Shown here: one piece after another, positions 8,706-18,562 of the stretch
How positions within the stretch are numbered: position 1 is the stretch's first letter
Layout of the letters: each line of letters begins with the position of its first letter
Assembly (NCBI RefSeq): GCF_034652275.1
Contig: NZ_JAXIWG010000002.1
Coordinates: 496,001 to 560,000, forward strand
From: Yoonia sp034652275
GTDB lineage: Bacteria; Pseudomonadota; Alphaproteobacteria; Rhodobacterales; Rhodobacteraceae
Reading direction: 5' to 3'
DNA length: 64,000 bases
The notes under the pieces: model-generated
What the model was told of the DNA's origin: nothing
Seen by the model: only the letters and a program-made list of their open reading frames with translations
Database searches by the model: none
Position numbers and translations under genes: made by a program

Positions 8706-9575
8706 CTATGCGCGGACCAGCTTTTCGTAATCCGCCGCAATATCGCGGGTCAGCGAGCCAACCTCGAAATTGTAGTCGCCGATCTGGCCGACGGGCGTGA
8801 CCTCGGCCGCGGTGCCGGTCAGCCAGCATTGCTGGAAGCCTTCCAGCTCGTCCGGCATGATAATGCGTTCATGCACGGTGATGCCTTTGTCGCGCAGCAT
8901 GCCGATGACGGTCTGGCGGGTGATCCCGTTCAGGAACGCATCGGCCGCAGGTGTATGCACTTCGCCATCCTTGACGAAGAACAGGTTGGCACCTGTCGCC
9001 TCGGCCACATAGCCGCGATAGTCGAACATCATGGCGTCGGAACAGCCTTTGGCCTCGGCTGCGTGTTTGGACATGGTCGCGATCATGTAAAGACCCGCCG
9101 CCTTGGCCTGACTCGGTGCGGTTTCAGGGCTCGGGCGTTTCCATTTTGCGATATCGAGCTTTGCGCCACGTGTTTTCGCATCGCCATAGTAATTGCCCCA
9201 TTCCCAGACAGCGACCGCCAGATGCACAGGGTTCCGCGCAGCAGCAACGCCCATATCCTCGCCCGAGCCGCGCCATGCGATGGGGCGGACATAGGCGTCT
9301 TTCAGGCCGTTGGCATCAAGAGCGGCCTGTTTGGCGGCCTCGATTTCATCCACGGAATAGGGGATCTGGAAATCGATCAGCTGACCCGATTTGATCAGCC
9401 GTTCGGAATGTTCGCGGGATTTGAAGATCTTGCCGCCATAGCAGCGTTCCCCTTCGAAAACTGAAGAGGCATAGTGCATCGCATGGGTCAGGATATGCAC
9501 ATTGGCATCGCGCCATTCCACAAGTTTGCCGTCCAGCCAGATCTTGCCGTCGCGATCGTCGTATGCACCCGCCAT
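8706..9575 (-). CDS. ilvE: Branched-chain amino acid aminotransferase
   Basis: 289 residues; a class IV PLP enzyme that interconverts Leu, Ile, Val and their 2-oxo acids. The start is the ATG before AGAYDDRDGKIW, preceded by GGAGGAACGC; the frame stays open upstream but that part overlaps the petP-petR genes on the other strand. Visible motifs: HAMHYASSVFEGERCY, the PLP-lysine stretch LYMIATMSKHAAEAKG, EATGANLFFV with the catalytic-region Glu, and GITRQTVI. Divergent from petP. Confidence 0.95.
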   Translation of the reverse strand: MAGAYDDRDGKIWLDGKLVEWRDANVHILTHAMHYASSVFEGERCYGGKIFKSREHSERLIKSGQLIDFQIPYSVDEIEAAKQAALDANGLKDAYVRPIAWRGSGEDMGVAAARNPVHLAVAVWEWGNYYGDAKTRGAKLDIAKWKRPSPETAPSQAKAAGLYMIATMSKHAAEAKGCSDAMMFDYRGYVAEATGANLFFVKDGEVHTPAADAFLNGITRQTVIGMLRDKGITVHERIIMPDELEGFQQCWLTGTAAEVTPVGQIGDYNFEVGSLTRDIAADYEKLVRA

Positions 9576-9719
9576 GCGTTCCTCCACACTTTGCAATAAT
9601 GTCGCAACAAGGTCCGTTTCGGATATAATGTTGCGCAATTCCGACAAATCGCTAACAGTTGATTCTTGGAATGTCAATAAAGCTGACGTATTGTCGGCTT
9701 CGTAACGAGGGAGGACAGG
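9576..9719. promoter_or_regulatory. Divergent ilvE/petP control region
   Basis: This 144-base AT-richer gap holds TTGC-N9-GCAA (9591-9607) and the perfect palindrome TTGCGCAA (9631-9638), flanked by TCGGA and TCCGA. Such symmetry would suit a MarR-type dimer, so autoregulation by PetP is possible. Operator use is inference. Confidence 0.4.
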
Positions 9720-10226
9720 ATGCCGGAAGGTGCAAGACCCCAGATGGGGCAAAACCTGCTGTTCCTGACGGACGAACAGTTGCGCAAGGGGATCGAGGCG
9801 ATGTTCTTTGCCTATCGCGGGTTCACCGCCGACCCCGACCGGATCCTTGCGCAGAAATCCTATGGCCGCGCCCATCACCGCGCGCTGCATTTCATCCACC
9901 GCAGCCCCGGCACCACGGTCAACAATCTGTTGTCGATCCTTGGTGTTACAAAACAATCGCTCAATCGTGTGTTGCGCAGTCTGATCGAGGACGGTCTGGT
10001 GATCAGCACTGTCGGTAACAAGGACAAACGTGAACGCCATCTGCATCTCACAGCCGCCGGTGCGGCGCTGGAACGCGCTTTGTCCGACGCCCAAAGGGAC
10101 CGGATGCGTGCGGCCTATCGCGCGGCAGGGCCTGCCGCTGTGGTCGGTTTCCGGCAGGTGCTCGAGGCGATGATGGACCCAGAAGCGCGCCAGCATTACG
10201 AGGCGATGAAGGACAAACCTGAATGA
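9720..10226 (+). CDS. petP: MarR-type regulator, PetP-like
   Basis: 168 residues with a winged helix: RALHFIHRSPGTTVNNLL (helix 1-2), GVTKQSLNRVLRSLIEDG (recognition helix) and the wing KDKRERHLHLTAAG. In Rhodobacter capsulatus petP precedes petR, which is needed for cytochrome bc1 expression; the same order here supports the name. The start follows GAGGACAGG. It overlaps petR by four bases (ATGA), so the two are co-translated. The name rests on order and type, not on a tested target. Confidence 0.8.
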   Translation: MPEGARPQMGQNLLFLTDEQLRKGIEAMFFAYRGFTADPDRILAQKSYGRAHHRALHFIHRSPGTTVNNLLSILGVTKQSLNRVLRSLIEDGLVISTVGNKDKRERHLHLTAAGAALERALSDAQRDRMRAAYRAAGPAAVVGFRQVLEAMMDPEARQHYEAMKDKPE

Positions 10227-10924
10227 GTGCTGACGACGCCCACCTGTTGATTGTCGATGACGACGCCCGTATTCGCAGCCTGTTGCAGAAATTCCTGATG
10301 CGCGCGGGTTTTCTGGTGACGACCGCACGCGACGCCGCCCATGCCCGCCGCGTGCTGGCGGGGTTGGAATTCGACCTGATCGTGCTGGATGTGATGATGT
10401 CGGGCGAGGACGGGATCGCACTTTGCCGCGACCTGCGCCGGACGATCACGACGCCGATCATGCTGCTGACGGCCAAAGGCGAAACCGTGGACCGCATCAC
10501 CGGGCTGGAGGCCGGGGCGGATGATTATCTGGTCAAGCCGTTCGAGCCGAAGGAACTGCTGTTGCGTATCAACGCGATCTTGCGCCGTGTTCCCGCCGCC
10601 GAGCCCGTCATGATTCTGCCCAAGGTGCTGCATATGGGGCCTGTGCGATACGATATCGAACGCGGCGAAATGTGGCATGGCGAAAGCCTTGTCCGCCTGA
10701 CCGCGACCGAAAGTCAACTGATGCGCATCTTTTCGGGCCGTCCGGGAGAGCCGGTCACCCGCACAAAGCTGGTCGAGGAATTGAGCCGTTCTGGCGGCCA
10801 GACGCAGGAACGCGCCGTCGATGTCCAGATCACCCGTCTGCGCCGCAAGATCGAGACCGACCCCAAACAGCCGCGGTTCCTGCAAACGGTCCGCGGCGAA
10901 GGCTATATGCTGGCACCGGAGTAA
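10223..10924 (+). CDS. petR: OmpR-family response regulator, PetR-like
   Basis: 233 residues. The receiver domain (about 1-125) has the acidic pair DDD near the N-terminus, the phospho-acceptor Asp in LIVLDVMM, the conserved Thr/Lys in LLTAKGE and DDYLVKPFEPKEL. The C-terminal winged helix (about 140-233) ends with DVQITRLRRKIETDP and GEGYML, typical of OmpR/PhoB proteins. Known PetR activates respiratory and photosynthetic electron-transport genes. No sensor kinase gene is adjacent. Confidence 0.88.
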   Translation: MSADDAHLLIVDDDARIRSLLQKFLMRAGFLVTTARDAAHARRVLAGLEFDLIVLDVMMSGEDGIALCRDLRRTITTPIMLLTAKGETVDRITGLEAGADDYLVKPFEPKELLLRINAILRRVPAAEPVMILPKVLHMGPVRYDIERGEMWHGESLVRLTATESQLMRIFSGRPGEPVTRTKLVEELSRSGGQTQERAVDVQITRLRRKIETDPKQPRFLQTVRGEGYMLAPE

Positions 10925-10932
10925 AACTTTCT

Positions 10933-10967
10933 GGCCTCCGGCGGGAGTATTTTTGGAAAAAAGAAGG
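10933..10967 (+). repeat. Dispersed intergenic repeat, copy 2
   Basis: GGCCTCCGGCGGGAGTATTT followed by TTGGAAAAAAGAAGG, in the 81-base gap between petR and the deacetylase-like gene. Same family as the copies at 4118, 37506 and 45677. Confidence 0.65.
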
Positions 10968-11005
10968 TGGTTGAGGTTTCGCGCGGAATTGGGTTCTGTG
11001 GGTGA

Positions 11006-11929
11006 ATGACAACTGCGCTGATCTTTCATGATGATTGCTATGGCCATGTGACGCCCCCCGGCCACCCTGAACAGGTGGCGCGGCTCGATGCTGTACTGGG
11101 GGCGCTTGCGGGCATGGATCTTTTGCGCGTCAAGGCGCCATTGGCGGCAGAGGACGATCTGCTGCGCGCCCATCCGCAGGCGCATATCGCCGCCTTGCGC
11201 GCGGCAGCCCCTGACACGGGGTGGCGTGCGCTCGATGCCGATACGCATATGTCGCCCGGGACGTTGGCGGCGGCTTACCGCGCGGCGGGGGCAGTCGTGC
11301 GCGCGGTCGATTTGGTCATGGCGGGCGAGGCCGCCAATGCCTTTGCCGCCGTGCGCCCGCCCGGTCACCATGCCGAGCGCGAGACGGCGATGGGGTTCTG
11401 TTTTTTCGGCAATGTCGCCATCGGGGCGAAACATGCGCTGGACCATCACGGGCTGGCCCGCGTCGCCATCGTCGATTTCGACGTGCATCACGGCAATGGC
11501 ACGCAGGATCTGGTCGAGGATGATCCGCGCATCCTGTTCTGTTCCACCCACCAATCGCCGCTTTATCCTGGCACGGGGGCGGCGCATGAAACCGGTGTTG
11601 GCAATGTGCTGAACGTGCCTTTGCGCGGCGGTACGGGGTCCAAGGCGTTTCGCGATGTGATGGAGCGTGTCGTGCTGCCCCGCGTCGATGCCTTTGCGCC
11701 CGAGTTGATCCTGATTTCGGCAGGGTTTGATGCCCACCGCGATGATCCGCTGGCCGGGCTGGAGTTGACCGAGGCGGATTTCGCTTGGGTCACCGCGCGG
11801 CTGTGCGATCTTGCGGAGAGGCATTGCCACGGCAGGGTGGTGTCGGCGCTGGAAGGCGGGTATGACCTGCCGGCGCTGGGCGCATCCGCTGCCGCCCATG
11901 TCAGGATTTTGGAGGAAAGAGGCCGATGA
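11006..11929 (+). CDS. Histone deacetylase-like amidohydrolase (class II HDAC / acetylpolyamine amidohydrolase family)
   Basis: 307 residues with the zinc deacetylase signatures: RPPGHHAER (active-site His pair), DFDVHHGNGTQ (zinc Asp/His), SAGFDAHRDDPL (second zinc Asp) and EGGYDLPALG. Family members remove acetyl groups from lysines or polyamines in the cytoplasm; the bacterial substrate is unknown. Its stop overlaps xseB by four bases (ATGA), tying it to the xseB-ispA-dxs operon. Confidence 0.93.
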   Translation: MTTALIFHDDCYGHVTPPGHPEQVARLDAVLGALAGMDLLRVKAPLAAEDDLLRAHPQAHIAALRAAAPDTGWRALDADTHMSPGTLAAAYRAAGAVVRAVDLVMAGEAANAFAAVRPPGHHAERETAMGFCFFGNVAIGAKHALDHHGLARVAIVDFDVHHGNGTQDLVEDDPRILFCSTHQSPLYPGTGAAHETGVGNVLNVPLRGGTGSKAFRDVMERVVLPRVDAFAPELILISAGFDAHRDDPLAGLELTEADFAWVTARLCDLAERHCHGRVVSALEGGYDLPALGASAAAHVRILEERGR

Positions 11930-12159
11930 CCGACGTTGACCAGATGAGTTTCGAAGACGCGATCAAGGAGCTGGAAACCGTCGTGGGCCAGCTGGAGCGC
12001 GGTGATGTGGCACTTGACCAGTCCATCGCGCTTTATGAACGCGGTGCGGCGCTGAAGGCCCGCTGCGAGGCCAAGCTGAAGGAAGCCGAGGAAAAGGTCG
12101 CCCGCATCACCTTGGGCGAGACTGGCCAGCCCACCGGCACAGCGCCGCTTGATGGCTGA
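11926..12159 (+). CDS. xseB: Exodeoxyribonuclease VII small subunit
   Basis: 77 residues with the family core SFEDAIKELETVVGQLERGD and YERGAALKARCEAKL. With XseA it forms exonuclease VII, which degrades single-stranded DNA. It overlaps both neighbours (4 bases with the deacetylase gene, 8 bases with ispA), the usual xseB-ispA-dxs arrangement of alphaproteobacteria. Confidence 0.96.
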   Translation: MTDVDQMSFEDAIKELETVVGQLERGDVALDQSIALYERGAALKARCEAKLKEAEEKVARITLGETGQPTGTAPLDG

Positions 12160-13036
12160 CCTGCTTGCCCGGCGACCGCTGCCTGACGCCCTGGCGCAGG
12201 CCGCAAGGATCGCGACCCAGACGATAGAGGCAGAGCTTTCGGGTCTTGCCGGACCTGTGCCGGAGGCGATGATCTATGCAGCAAAGGGCGGCAAGGCCTT
12301 GCGCGCCTTTCTTGCGCTCGAGACCGCCCGTCTGCATGGTGTCCCGCCGCAGGTGGCGGCCCATGCGGCGGCGGCGATCGAATGCATCCACGCCTATTCG
12401 CTGATCCATGACGATCTGCCCTGCATGGATGACGACGACCTGCGGCGCGGCCAGCCCACGGTGCACAAACGCTGGGACGAGGCGACCGCTGTGCTGGCGG
12501 GGGATGCTTTGCAGGCGCTGGCGTTTGACCTCTTGGGCAGGCTCGATTGCACGAATGTCGCGAAAGTCGATTTGGTGCTGACCCTGGCGCAGGCGGCCGG
12601 TGTGCGCGGCATGGTGGGTGGGCAGGCGGCGGATATCGCGGCGGAAACGGCGGCTGTGCCGCTGACGCTGGACCAGATCATTGCTTTGCAGGCGGGCAAG
12701 ACCGGCGCATTGATCTCATGGGCCGCCCTTGTCGGACCGCGTATGGCGCAGGCCGATCAGGCCGCCTTGGGCATTTATGGCGATTGTCTGGGCCTTGCGT
12801 TCCAGATCGCCGATGATGTGCTGGACGTGACCGGTGACGCTGCCCTTGTCGGCAAGGCCGTGGGCAAGGATGCGGCGGCGGGCAAGGCGACATTCGTGTC
12901 GCTTCTGGGGCTGGATGGGGCGAAACGCCGCGCAGAGGATCTGGTCACGCAGGCCTGCGATGCGCTATCTGGCTATGGCGATGATGCCGAAACATTGAAG
13001 GACGCCGCGCGTTTTGTGACCGCGCGCACGCATTAG
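12152..13036 (+). CDS. ispA: Polyprenyl (farnesyl/geranylgeranyl) diphosphate synthase
   Basis: 294 residues. It condenses IPP with allylic diphosphates to C15, and possibly C20, products. The first Asp-rich motif is DDLPCMDDDDLRRG and the second is DDVLDVTGD; GGKALRAFL provides the diphosphate-binding Lys/Arg. I chose the ATG at 12152; a TTG lies directly before it. The product feeds quinone, carotenoid and bacteriochlorophyll synthesis, for which idi, bchG and bchP are also in this window. Confidence 0.94.
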   Translation: MADLLARRPLPDALAQAARIATQTIEAELSGLAGPVPEAMIYAAKGGKALRAFLALETARLHGVPPQVAAHAAAAIECIHAYSLIHDDLPCMDDDDLRRGQPTVHKRWDEATAVLAGDALQALAFDLLGRLDCTNVAKVDLVLTLAQAAGVRGMVGGQAADIAAETAAVPLTLDQIIALQAGKTGALISWAALVGPRMAQADQAALGIYGDCLGLAFQIADDVLDVTGDAALVGKAVGKDAAAGKATFVSLLGLDGAKRRAEDLVTQACDALSGYGDDAETLKDAARFVTARTH

Positions 13037-13047
13037 GAAGGGTCGCC

Positions 13048-14961
13048 ATGTCGGACCAACCCAACACCCCGCTTTTGGACCGTGTCCAGACCCCCGCCGA
13101 TATGAAATCGCTGTCGGATGCGCAGTTGCGCAAGCTGGCCGATGAATTGCGCGCCGAGACGATTGCCGCCGTGTCCGTGACAGGCGGGCATCTGGGGGCG
13201 GGGCTTGGCGTGGTGGAGATGACGGTGGCGCTGCATGCCGTGTTCGATGCGCCCAAGGACAAGATCATCTGGGATGTGTCGCACCAATCCTATCCCCACA
13301 AGATTCTGACAGGCCGGCGCGACCGTATCCGCACGATCCGCACCGAAGGCGGATTGTCGGGATTCACCAAACGGTCCGAAAGCCCCTATGACCCGTTCGG
13401 TGCCGCGCATTCCAGCACCTCGATTTCGGCGGCGCTGGGCTTTGCCGTGGCGCGGGATCTGGGCGGTGATCCGGGCGATGCGATTGCCATCATCGGGGAT
13501 GGCGCGATTTCGGCCGGCATGGCCTATGAGGCGATGAACAACGCGGGCCATCTGGGCAAGCGGCTGATCGTCATTCTGAACGACAATGAAATGTCCATCG
13601 CCCCGCCTGTGGGGGCCATGTCATCCTATCTGTCGCAGCTTTACGCCGGTGCCCCGTTTCAGGAGTTCAAGGCCGCCGCCAAAGGTGCTGTGTCGCTGCT
13701 GCCCGAGCCTTTCCGCGAAGGGGCCAAGCGCGCCAAGGATGTGCTCAAACATATGACCGTGGGCGGGACGTTGTTCGAACAGTTGGGCTTTTCCTATCTC
13801 GGCCCCATCGACGGGCATGACATGGACCAGCTCTTGTCCGTTTTGCGCACCGTCAAAGCGCGGGCCGATGGCCCGATCCTGATCCATGCGATCACGAAAA
13901 AGGGCAAGGGCTACGCCCCCGCCGAGCGCGCCAGCGACAAAGGCCACGCCACCGCCAAATTCGACATGATCACGGGTAAGCAGGCGAAAGCGCCCAGCAA
14001 TGCCCCCAGCTATACATCCGTCTTTGCCGACAGCCTGCTGAAACATGCGGCCAGCGATCCGCGCATCTGTGCCGTGACCGCTGCCATGCCCGATGGCACG
14101 GGTCTGTCGAAATTCATGGAACGCTATGCCAGCCGCTGTTTTGACGTGGGTATCGCCGAACAGCATGCCGTGACCTTCAGCGCTGGCCTTGCAGCGGGCG
14201 GGATGCGCCCGTTCTGCGCGATCTATTCGACCTTTCTGCAGCGCGGTTACGATCAGGTTGTCCACGATGTCGCGATCCAGCGTCTGCCGGTGCGTTTCGC
14301 CATCGACCGTGCGGGGCTGGTGGGCGCGGATGGTGCAACCCATGCGGGGTCGTTCGATGTCGCATTTCTGGCCAATCTGCCCGGTTTCGTCGTGATGGCC
14401 GCCGCAGACGAGGCAGAGCTTGTCCGCATGGTCGCCACCGCCGCCGCGCATGATGAGGGGCCTATCGCCTTTCGCTTTCCGCGCGGTGAAGGTGAGGGCG
14501 TCGAGATCCCCGAAAACGCAGCCCCCTTGGAGATCGGCAAAGGCCGCATGATCCGCGAAGGCGCGCAGGTCGCCATCCTGTCTTTCGGCACGCGCCTGTC
14601 CGAAGTGATGAAGGCCTGCGAGGCACTGGAAGCCAAAGGCATCAAGCCGACTGTCGCCGATGCGCGTTTCGCCAAACCGCTGGACCGAGACCTGATCCTG
14701 CAACTGGCCGCGGATCATGACGCGCTGATTACTGTCGAAGAAGGTGCGGTTGGCGGTTTCGGGTCCCATGTCGCGCAATTGCTAGCGGATGAAGGCGTGT
14801 TTGACCACGGCCTGCGGTTCCGGTCGATGGTGCTGCCCGACACGTTCATCGATCAGGCCAGCCCCAAGGCGATGTATGATGTGGCGGGGATGAATGCCGC
14901 GCATATCGAGGCCAAGGTGCTGGATGTGCTGGGTGTGGTGCGTCTGGGAAAGCGCGCTTGA
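13048..14961 (+). CDS. dxs: 1-deoxy-D-xylulose-5-phosphate synthase
   Basis: 637 residues, full family length. It joins pyruvate and glyceraldehyde-3-phosphate using thiamine diphosphate, the entry step of the MEP isoprenoid pathway. Motifs: DVSHQSYPHKILTGRRD, the ThDP/Mg site IGDGAISAGMAYEAMNNAG, and the transketolase region RFAIDRAGLVGADGATHAG. Eleven bases after ispA, in the same operon, with an AGGAAGGG ribosome site. Confidence 0.97.
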   Translation: MSDQPNTPLLDRVQTPADMKSLSDAQLRKLADELRAETIAAVSVTGGHLGAGLGVVEMTVALHAVFDAPKDKIIWDVSHQSYPHKILTGRRDRIRTIRTEGGLSGFTKRSESPYDPFGAAHSSTSISAALGFAVARDLGGDPGDAIAIIGDGAISAGMAYEAMNNAGHLGKRLIVILNDNEMSIAPPVGAMSSYLSQLYAGAPFQEFKAAAKGAVSLLPEPFREGAKRAKDVLKHMTVGGTLFEQLGFSYLGPIDGHDMDQLLSVLRTVKARADGPILIHAITKKGKGYAPAERASDKGHATAKFDMITGKQAKAPSNAPSYTSVFADSLLKHAASDPRICAVTAAMPDGTGLSKFMERYASRCFDVGIAEQHAVTFSAGLAAGGMRPFCAIYSTFLQRGYDQVVHDVAIQRLPVRFAIDRAGLVGADGATHAGSFDVAFLANLPGFVVMAAADEAELVRMVATAAAHDEGPIAFRFPRGEGEGVEIPENAAPLEIGKGRMIREGAQVAILSFGTRLSEVMKACEALEAKGIKPTVADARFAKPLDRDLILQLAADHDALITVEEGAVGGFGSHVAQLLADEGVFDHGLRFRSMVLPDTFIDQASPKAMYDVAGMNAAHIEAKVLDVLGVVRLGKRA

Positions 14962-15026
14962 TACCGTCTTAACAGATCGTTTGGGGTTTCGGTCTAGGGT
15001 GCGGCACACCCGGACAGGAATTGACC

Positions 15027-16439
15027 ATGAAAGATCTGCAGCAGGAAATCCCTGAACAAGACAAATCCGACGCGCTGATGGCAGATCTTGCGCGTCGGCT
15101 GGGTGATCTGTCGATTGATGTCGCCAGTGTGACGGGGGATGTCGATGACACGTCCCGTCAGGTCGCCGACCAGTCACGTACCGGAATCGAACTTGCGCAC
15201 CGGGTCGATCATATCTCGGGCAGGGCGCAGTCTGTTCTGGCCTCGGCCGAGGCGGCGCAGGATATTTCCGGTAAAGCCGAAGAAAACGCGCAGGAAAGCG
15301 GCAGCAAATTGCAGTCAATGGTGGCCGATGTGGCGGCCTTGATCGACACGGTCACCCATATCGCGGACCAGTTCGGACGCTTGCAGCACGCCTTGACCAG
15401 CGTGGCCCGTGTGTCGGGCGAAATCGGCGAAATTTCGCGGCAAACGAATCTCTTGTCCTTGAACGCCGCCATCGAAGCGGCACGCGCTGGCACACATGGG
15501 CGCGGTTTCATGGTGCTTGCGCGCGAGGTAAAGGACCTGTCGCAGACCACACGCGACGCGACCGAGGAAATCGCGGGCACCATCGGCGTGCTTGATCGTG
15601 AACTGACCGGCCTGCGCGGTGAAACCGCGCGCGCGCTGGACCGGGCTGGTGTGATCCGCACGCAGATCGACGATGTCGGCGCGCTTGTCGAAAACATGCC
15701 GCGCGTCATGGGGTCGGTGATCGCCGCACAGCGCGATATCGTTGGTGCCTCGACCAGCATCGCGACCGAGATCGTGCAGATGAAATCGGGGATTGACGCA
15801 TTGTCCGGCGGGATCGCGGCATCCGACAAAAGCCTTGAAAGCGCGCGGCAGAAGATGCTTGCGCTGACCAACAGCTCTGAAACGCTGACCGCCCTGACGG
15901 CGCGCATCGGTCTGGAAACCATCGATACGCCGTATATTCAGGCGGCGCAGGATCTGGCGCAGCAGATCAGCGCCCGGTTCGAACAAGGCGTCCAGAGCGG
16001 AGAGGTGTCATTGGCAGATCTTTTTGACCGCGATTACCGCCCGGTGCCCGGCAGCAACCCCGCGCAGGTCATCGCGCGCTGTGTGAGGTTCACAGACAGG
16101 GTGTTGCCTGCGTTTCAGGAACCGATGCTGGACTATTCGGATCGGGTCGTATTCTGCGCAGCCGTCAACACCGATGGCTATCTGCCTACGCACAACATCA
16201 AGTTCAGCCAGCCTCAACGCCCCGGCGATCCGGCATGGAACACCGCCCATTGCCGCAACCGCCGCATTTTTGACGATCGGGTCGGTCTGGCCGCTGGCCG
16301 CAGCACGCGCCCGTTTCTGTTGCAGGCGTACCGCCGCGACATGGGTAACGGCACCTTCGCGATGATGAAGGATGTATCCGCGCCGATCATGGTCAACGGT
16401 CGTCATTGGGGAGGGGTCAGGTTGGCCTATCTCGTATGA
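15027..16439 (+). CDS. Soluble methyl-accepting chemotaxis-type protein
   Basis: 470 residues without membrane helices or HAMP. The receptor signalling hairpin is in the N-terminal half, its tip being EIGEISRQTNLLSLNAAIEA followed by GFMVLAREVKDLSQTT. The C-terminal third (about 330-470) is a putative sensor domain ending in FLLQAYRRDMG and VNGRHWGGVRLAY, a segment common at the end of cytoplasmic alphaproteobacterial receptors. The order is therefore signalling domain first, sensor last. ATG at 15027 is preceded by AGGA. It is next to dxs but probably has its own promoter; flagellar genes lie at the other end of the window. Ligand unknown. Confidence 0.85.
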   Translation: MKDLQQEIPEQDKSDALMADLARRLGDLSIDVASVTGDVDDTSRQVADQSRTGIELAHRVDHISGRAQSVLASAEAAQDISGKAEENAQESGSKLQSMVADVAALIDTVTHIADQFGRLQHALTSVARVSGEIGEISRQTNLLSLNAAIEAARAGTHGRGFMVLAREVKDLSQTTRDATEEIAGTIGVLDRELTGLRGETARALDRAGVIRTQIDDVGALVENMPRVMGSVIAAQRDIVGASTSIATEIVQMKSGIDALSGGIAASDKSLESARQKMLALTNSSETLTALTARIGLETIDTPYIQAAQDLAQQISARFEQGVQSGEVSLADLFDRDYRPVPGSNPAQVIARCVRFTDRVLPAFQEPMLDYSDRVVFCAAVNTDGYLPTHNIKFSQPQRPGDPAWNTAHCRNRRIFDDRVGLAAGRSTRPFLLQAYRRDMGNGTFAMMKDVSAPIMVNGRHWGGVRLAYLV

Positions 16440-16455
16440 TCAGCATGGGTCCCCT

Positions 16456-16860
16456 TCACGCCGAGCCTGTCCGGCCAGCGCGGCGGTTCTGCCAGTCCAG
16501 ACCGGCGAGACCGAGAAATCCTAGGGTGATTGCAGTGGCAAGGACCAAAGGGACCATGAACAGCAGGACAATATGATCGTAGACGGGAAACCCGCTGGTG
16601 AAATATCCGAAATTCGCCACAACGGGCAGCATGGCTGCGATCCCTTTGAGCGCGTTCCAGCGGTTGTCGACACGCGAATGTCGGAGTCCCGCGGCTTTTT
16701 TGAAAGCATAAATCGGCAGAAGGGACAGAATGATCAGGAACACGGGATAGGGGTGTGACAGCGCGCTTGGGTCGTACCAAAGCGACAAAGGCAAAAGCAA
16801 CAGATAGACGACCGCGATCATCGACAGAATGAACGCAAAAGTCGCGACCAGATTGGCCAA
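16456..16860 (-). CDS. Small polytopic membrane protein, unknown
   Basis: 134 residues with four predicted hydrophobic helices (about 5-28, 38-54, 68-84, 92-117), no recognised motif. It is convergent with the chemoreceptor gene and codirectional with the sodium channel gene upstream, from which it is separated by 102 bases. A structural membrane role or accessory function is possible but not shown. Confidence 0.7.
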   Translation of the reverse strand: MANLVATFAFILSMIAVVYLLLLPLSLWYDPSALSHPYPVFLIILSLLPIYAFKKAAGLRHSRVDNRWNALKGIAAMLPVVANFGYFTSGFPVYDHIVLLFMVPLVLATAITLGFLGLAGLDWQNRRAGRTGSA

Positions 16861-16962
16861 TAGAAACCTTATGCGTCTTTTAATCTTGGCGTCTCCGATG
16901 GCAATTGGGCAACAAAGATCGCCTGAAGAGGCCTTCGCCGATCAGACATGCCCGTTTCTCGG

Positions 16963-17775
<813 letters not shown>

Positions 17776-17905
17776 CTGTTTGTCCCTGCTCAAATCTCGC
17801 CCGGATATGCGTGTTCCGGCTTAGGACAACAAGGGGTGTCAGCGGGCATCGCGCCTTGCCACGGCGGATTTTTGTTGGAAGGTTGAGGGACGGACACAGG
17901 ACGGC

Positions 17906-18562
17906 ATGACCATGACAATTGTTTCGATCTATCGCTGGCTCGTTTTCCTGCTTGCCGCGGGCTATTGCATCCGGACGTTGGTTTTTGGCGGCTATGACGC
18001 CTTTGGCGGGCCGTTCCGGTTTCTGACGATCTGGGCGCTGTTCATGTCTTTTTTCGCGGCCAGTCGGATGATGGCCCTGATGGAAGGGCGCAGCTACAAC
18101 CGTTGGGACGGTTTTGTCTGCATGACCGCCGTGATCAATACGATGGTGGTGATGCTTTACTGGCGGCTTTACTTTGCGGACCCGACGTCCGTCACCCCTG
18201 ACGGGCAGTTGGCGGCATGGCATCTGGAAATCTACCTGCATCTGGTGGGGCCGTTGCTGCAGGTGATCGACACGATCTTCGTCCATCGCAGCTATCGCAG
18301 GTTGGGACCGGCGCTCGTGTGGCTGGTGGGTGTGATTGTGGCCTATGTCGGTTGGGCAGAATTTCTGGTGGGGCCGATGAACGACACCCCTATCGGCAGC
18401 GTGACATCCGGCCTGCCTTATCCGTTCCTGAACAATCTGGAATTGTCGGAACGGATGGTGTTCTACACTACCAATCTGGCGACGGGGCTGGTGCTGTTGT
18501 TCGTCTATGCCGGGATTGCACTGATCGTCAGACGTCGTCTTCCTGCGCCAGCAATGCCCTAA
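17906..18562 (+). CDS. Polytopic membrane protein, FAR-17a/AIG1- or Pr6Pr-like
   Basis: 218 residues with about six membrane helices. Features such as FLTIWALFMSF, the conserved Asn in the third helix, HLVGPLLQVIDTIFVH and LPYPFLNN recall the Pr6Pr and FAR-17a/AIG1 integral membrane families, but the match is by eye only. Function is unknown. It is divergent from the sodium channel gene (130-base gap), and its 3' end overlaps the convergent epimerase-like gene by 35 bases. Confidence 0.65.
   Translation: MTMTIVSIYRWLVFLLAAGYCIRTLVFGGYDAFGGPFRFLTIWALFMSFFAASRMMALMEGRSYNRWDGFVCMTAVINTMVVMLYWRLYFADPTSVTPDGQLAAWHLEIYLHLVGPLLQVIDTIFVHRSYRRLGPALVWLVGVIVAYVGWAEFLVGPMNDTPIGSVTSGLPYPFLNNLELSERMVFYTTNLATGLVLLFVYAGIALIVRRRLPAPAMP

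Noticed and set aside
8706..10421. 571-codon frame running from ilvE back across petP and petR
   Set aside because: Family alignment and a GGAGG site put the ilvE start at 9575; the extension is antisense to petP and petR.
10196..11899. 567-codon minus-strand frame opposite petR and the HDAC-like gene
   Set aside because: Low-complexity antisense shadow; both plus-strand genes have complete catalytic motifs.
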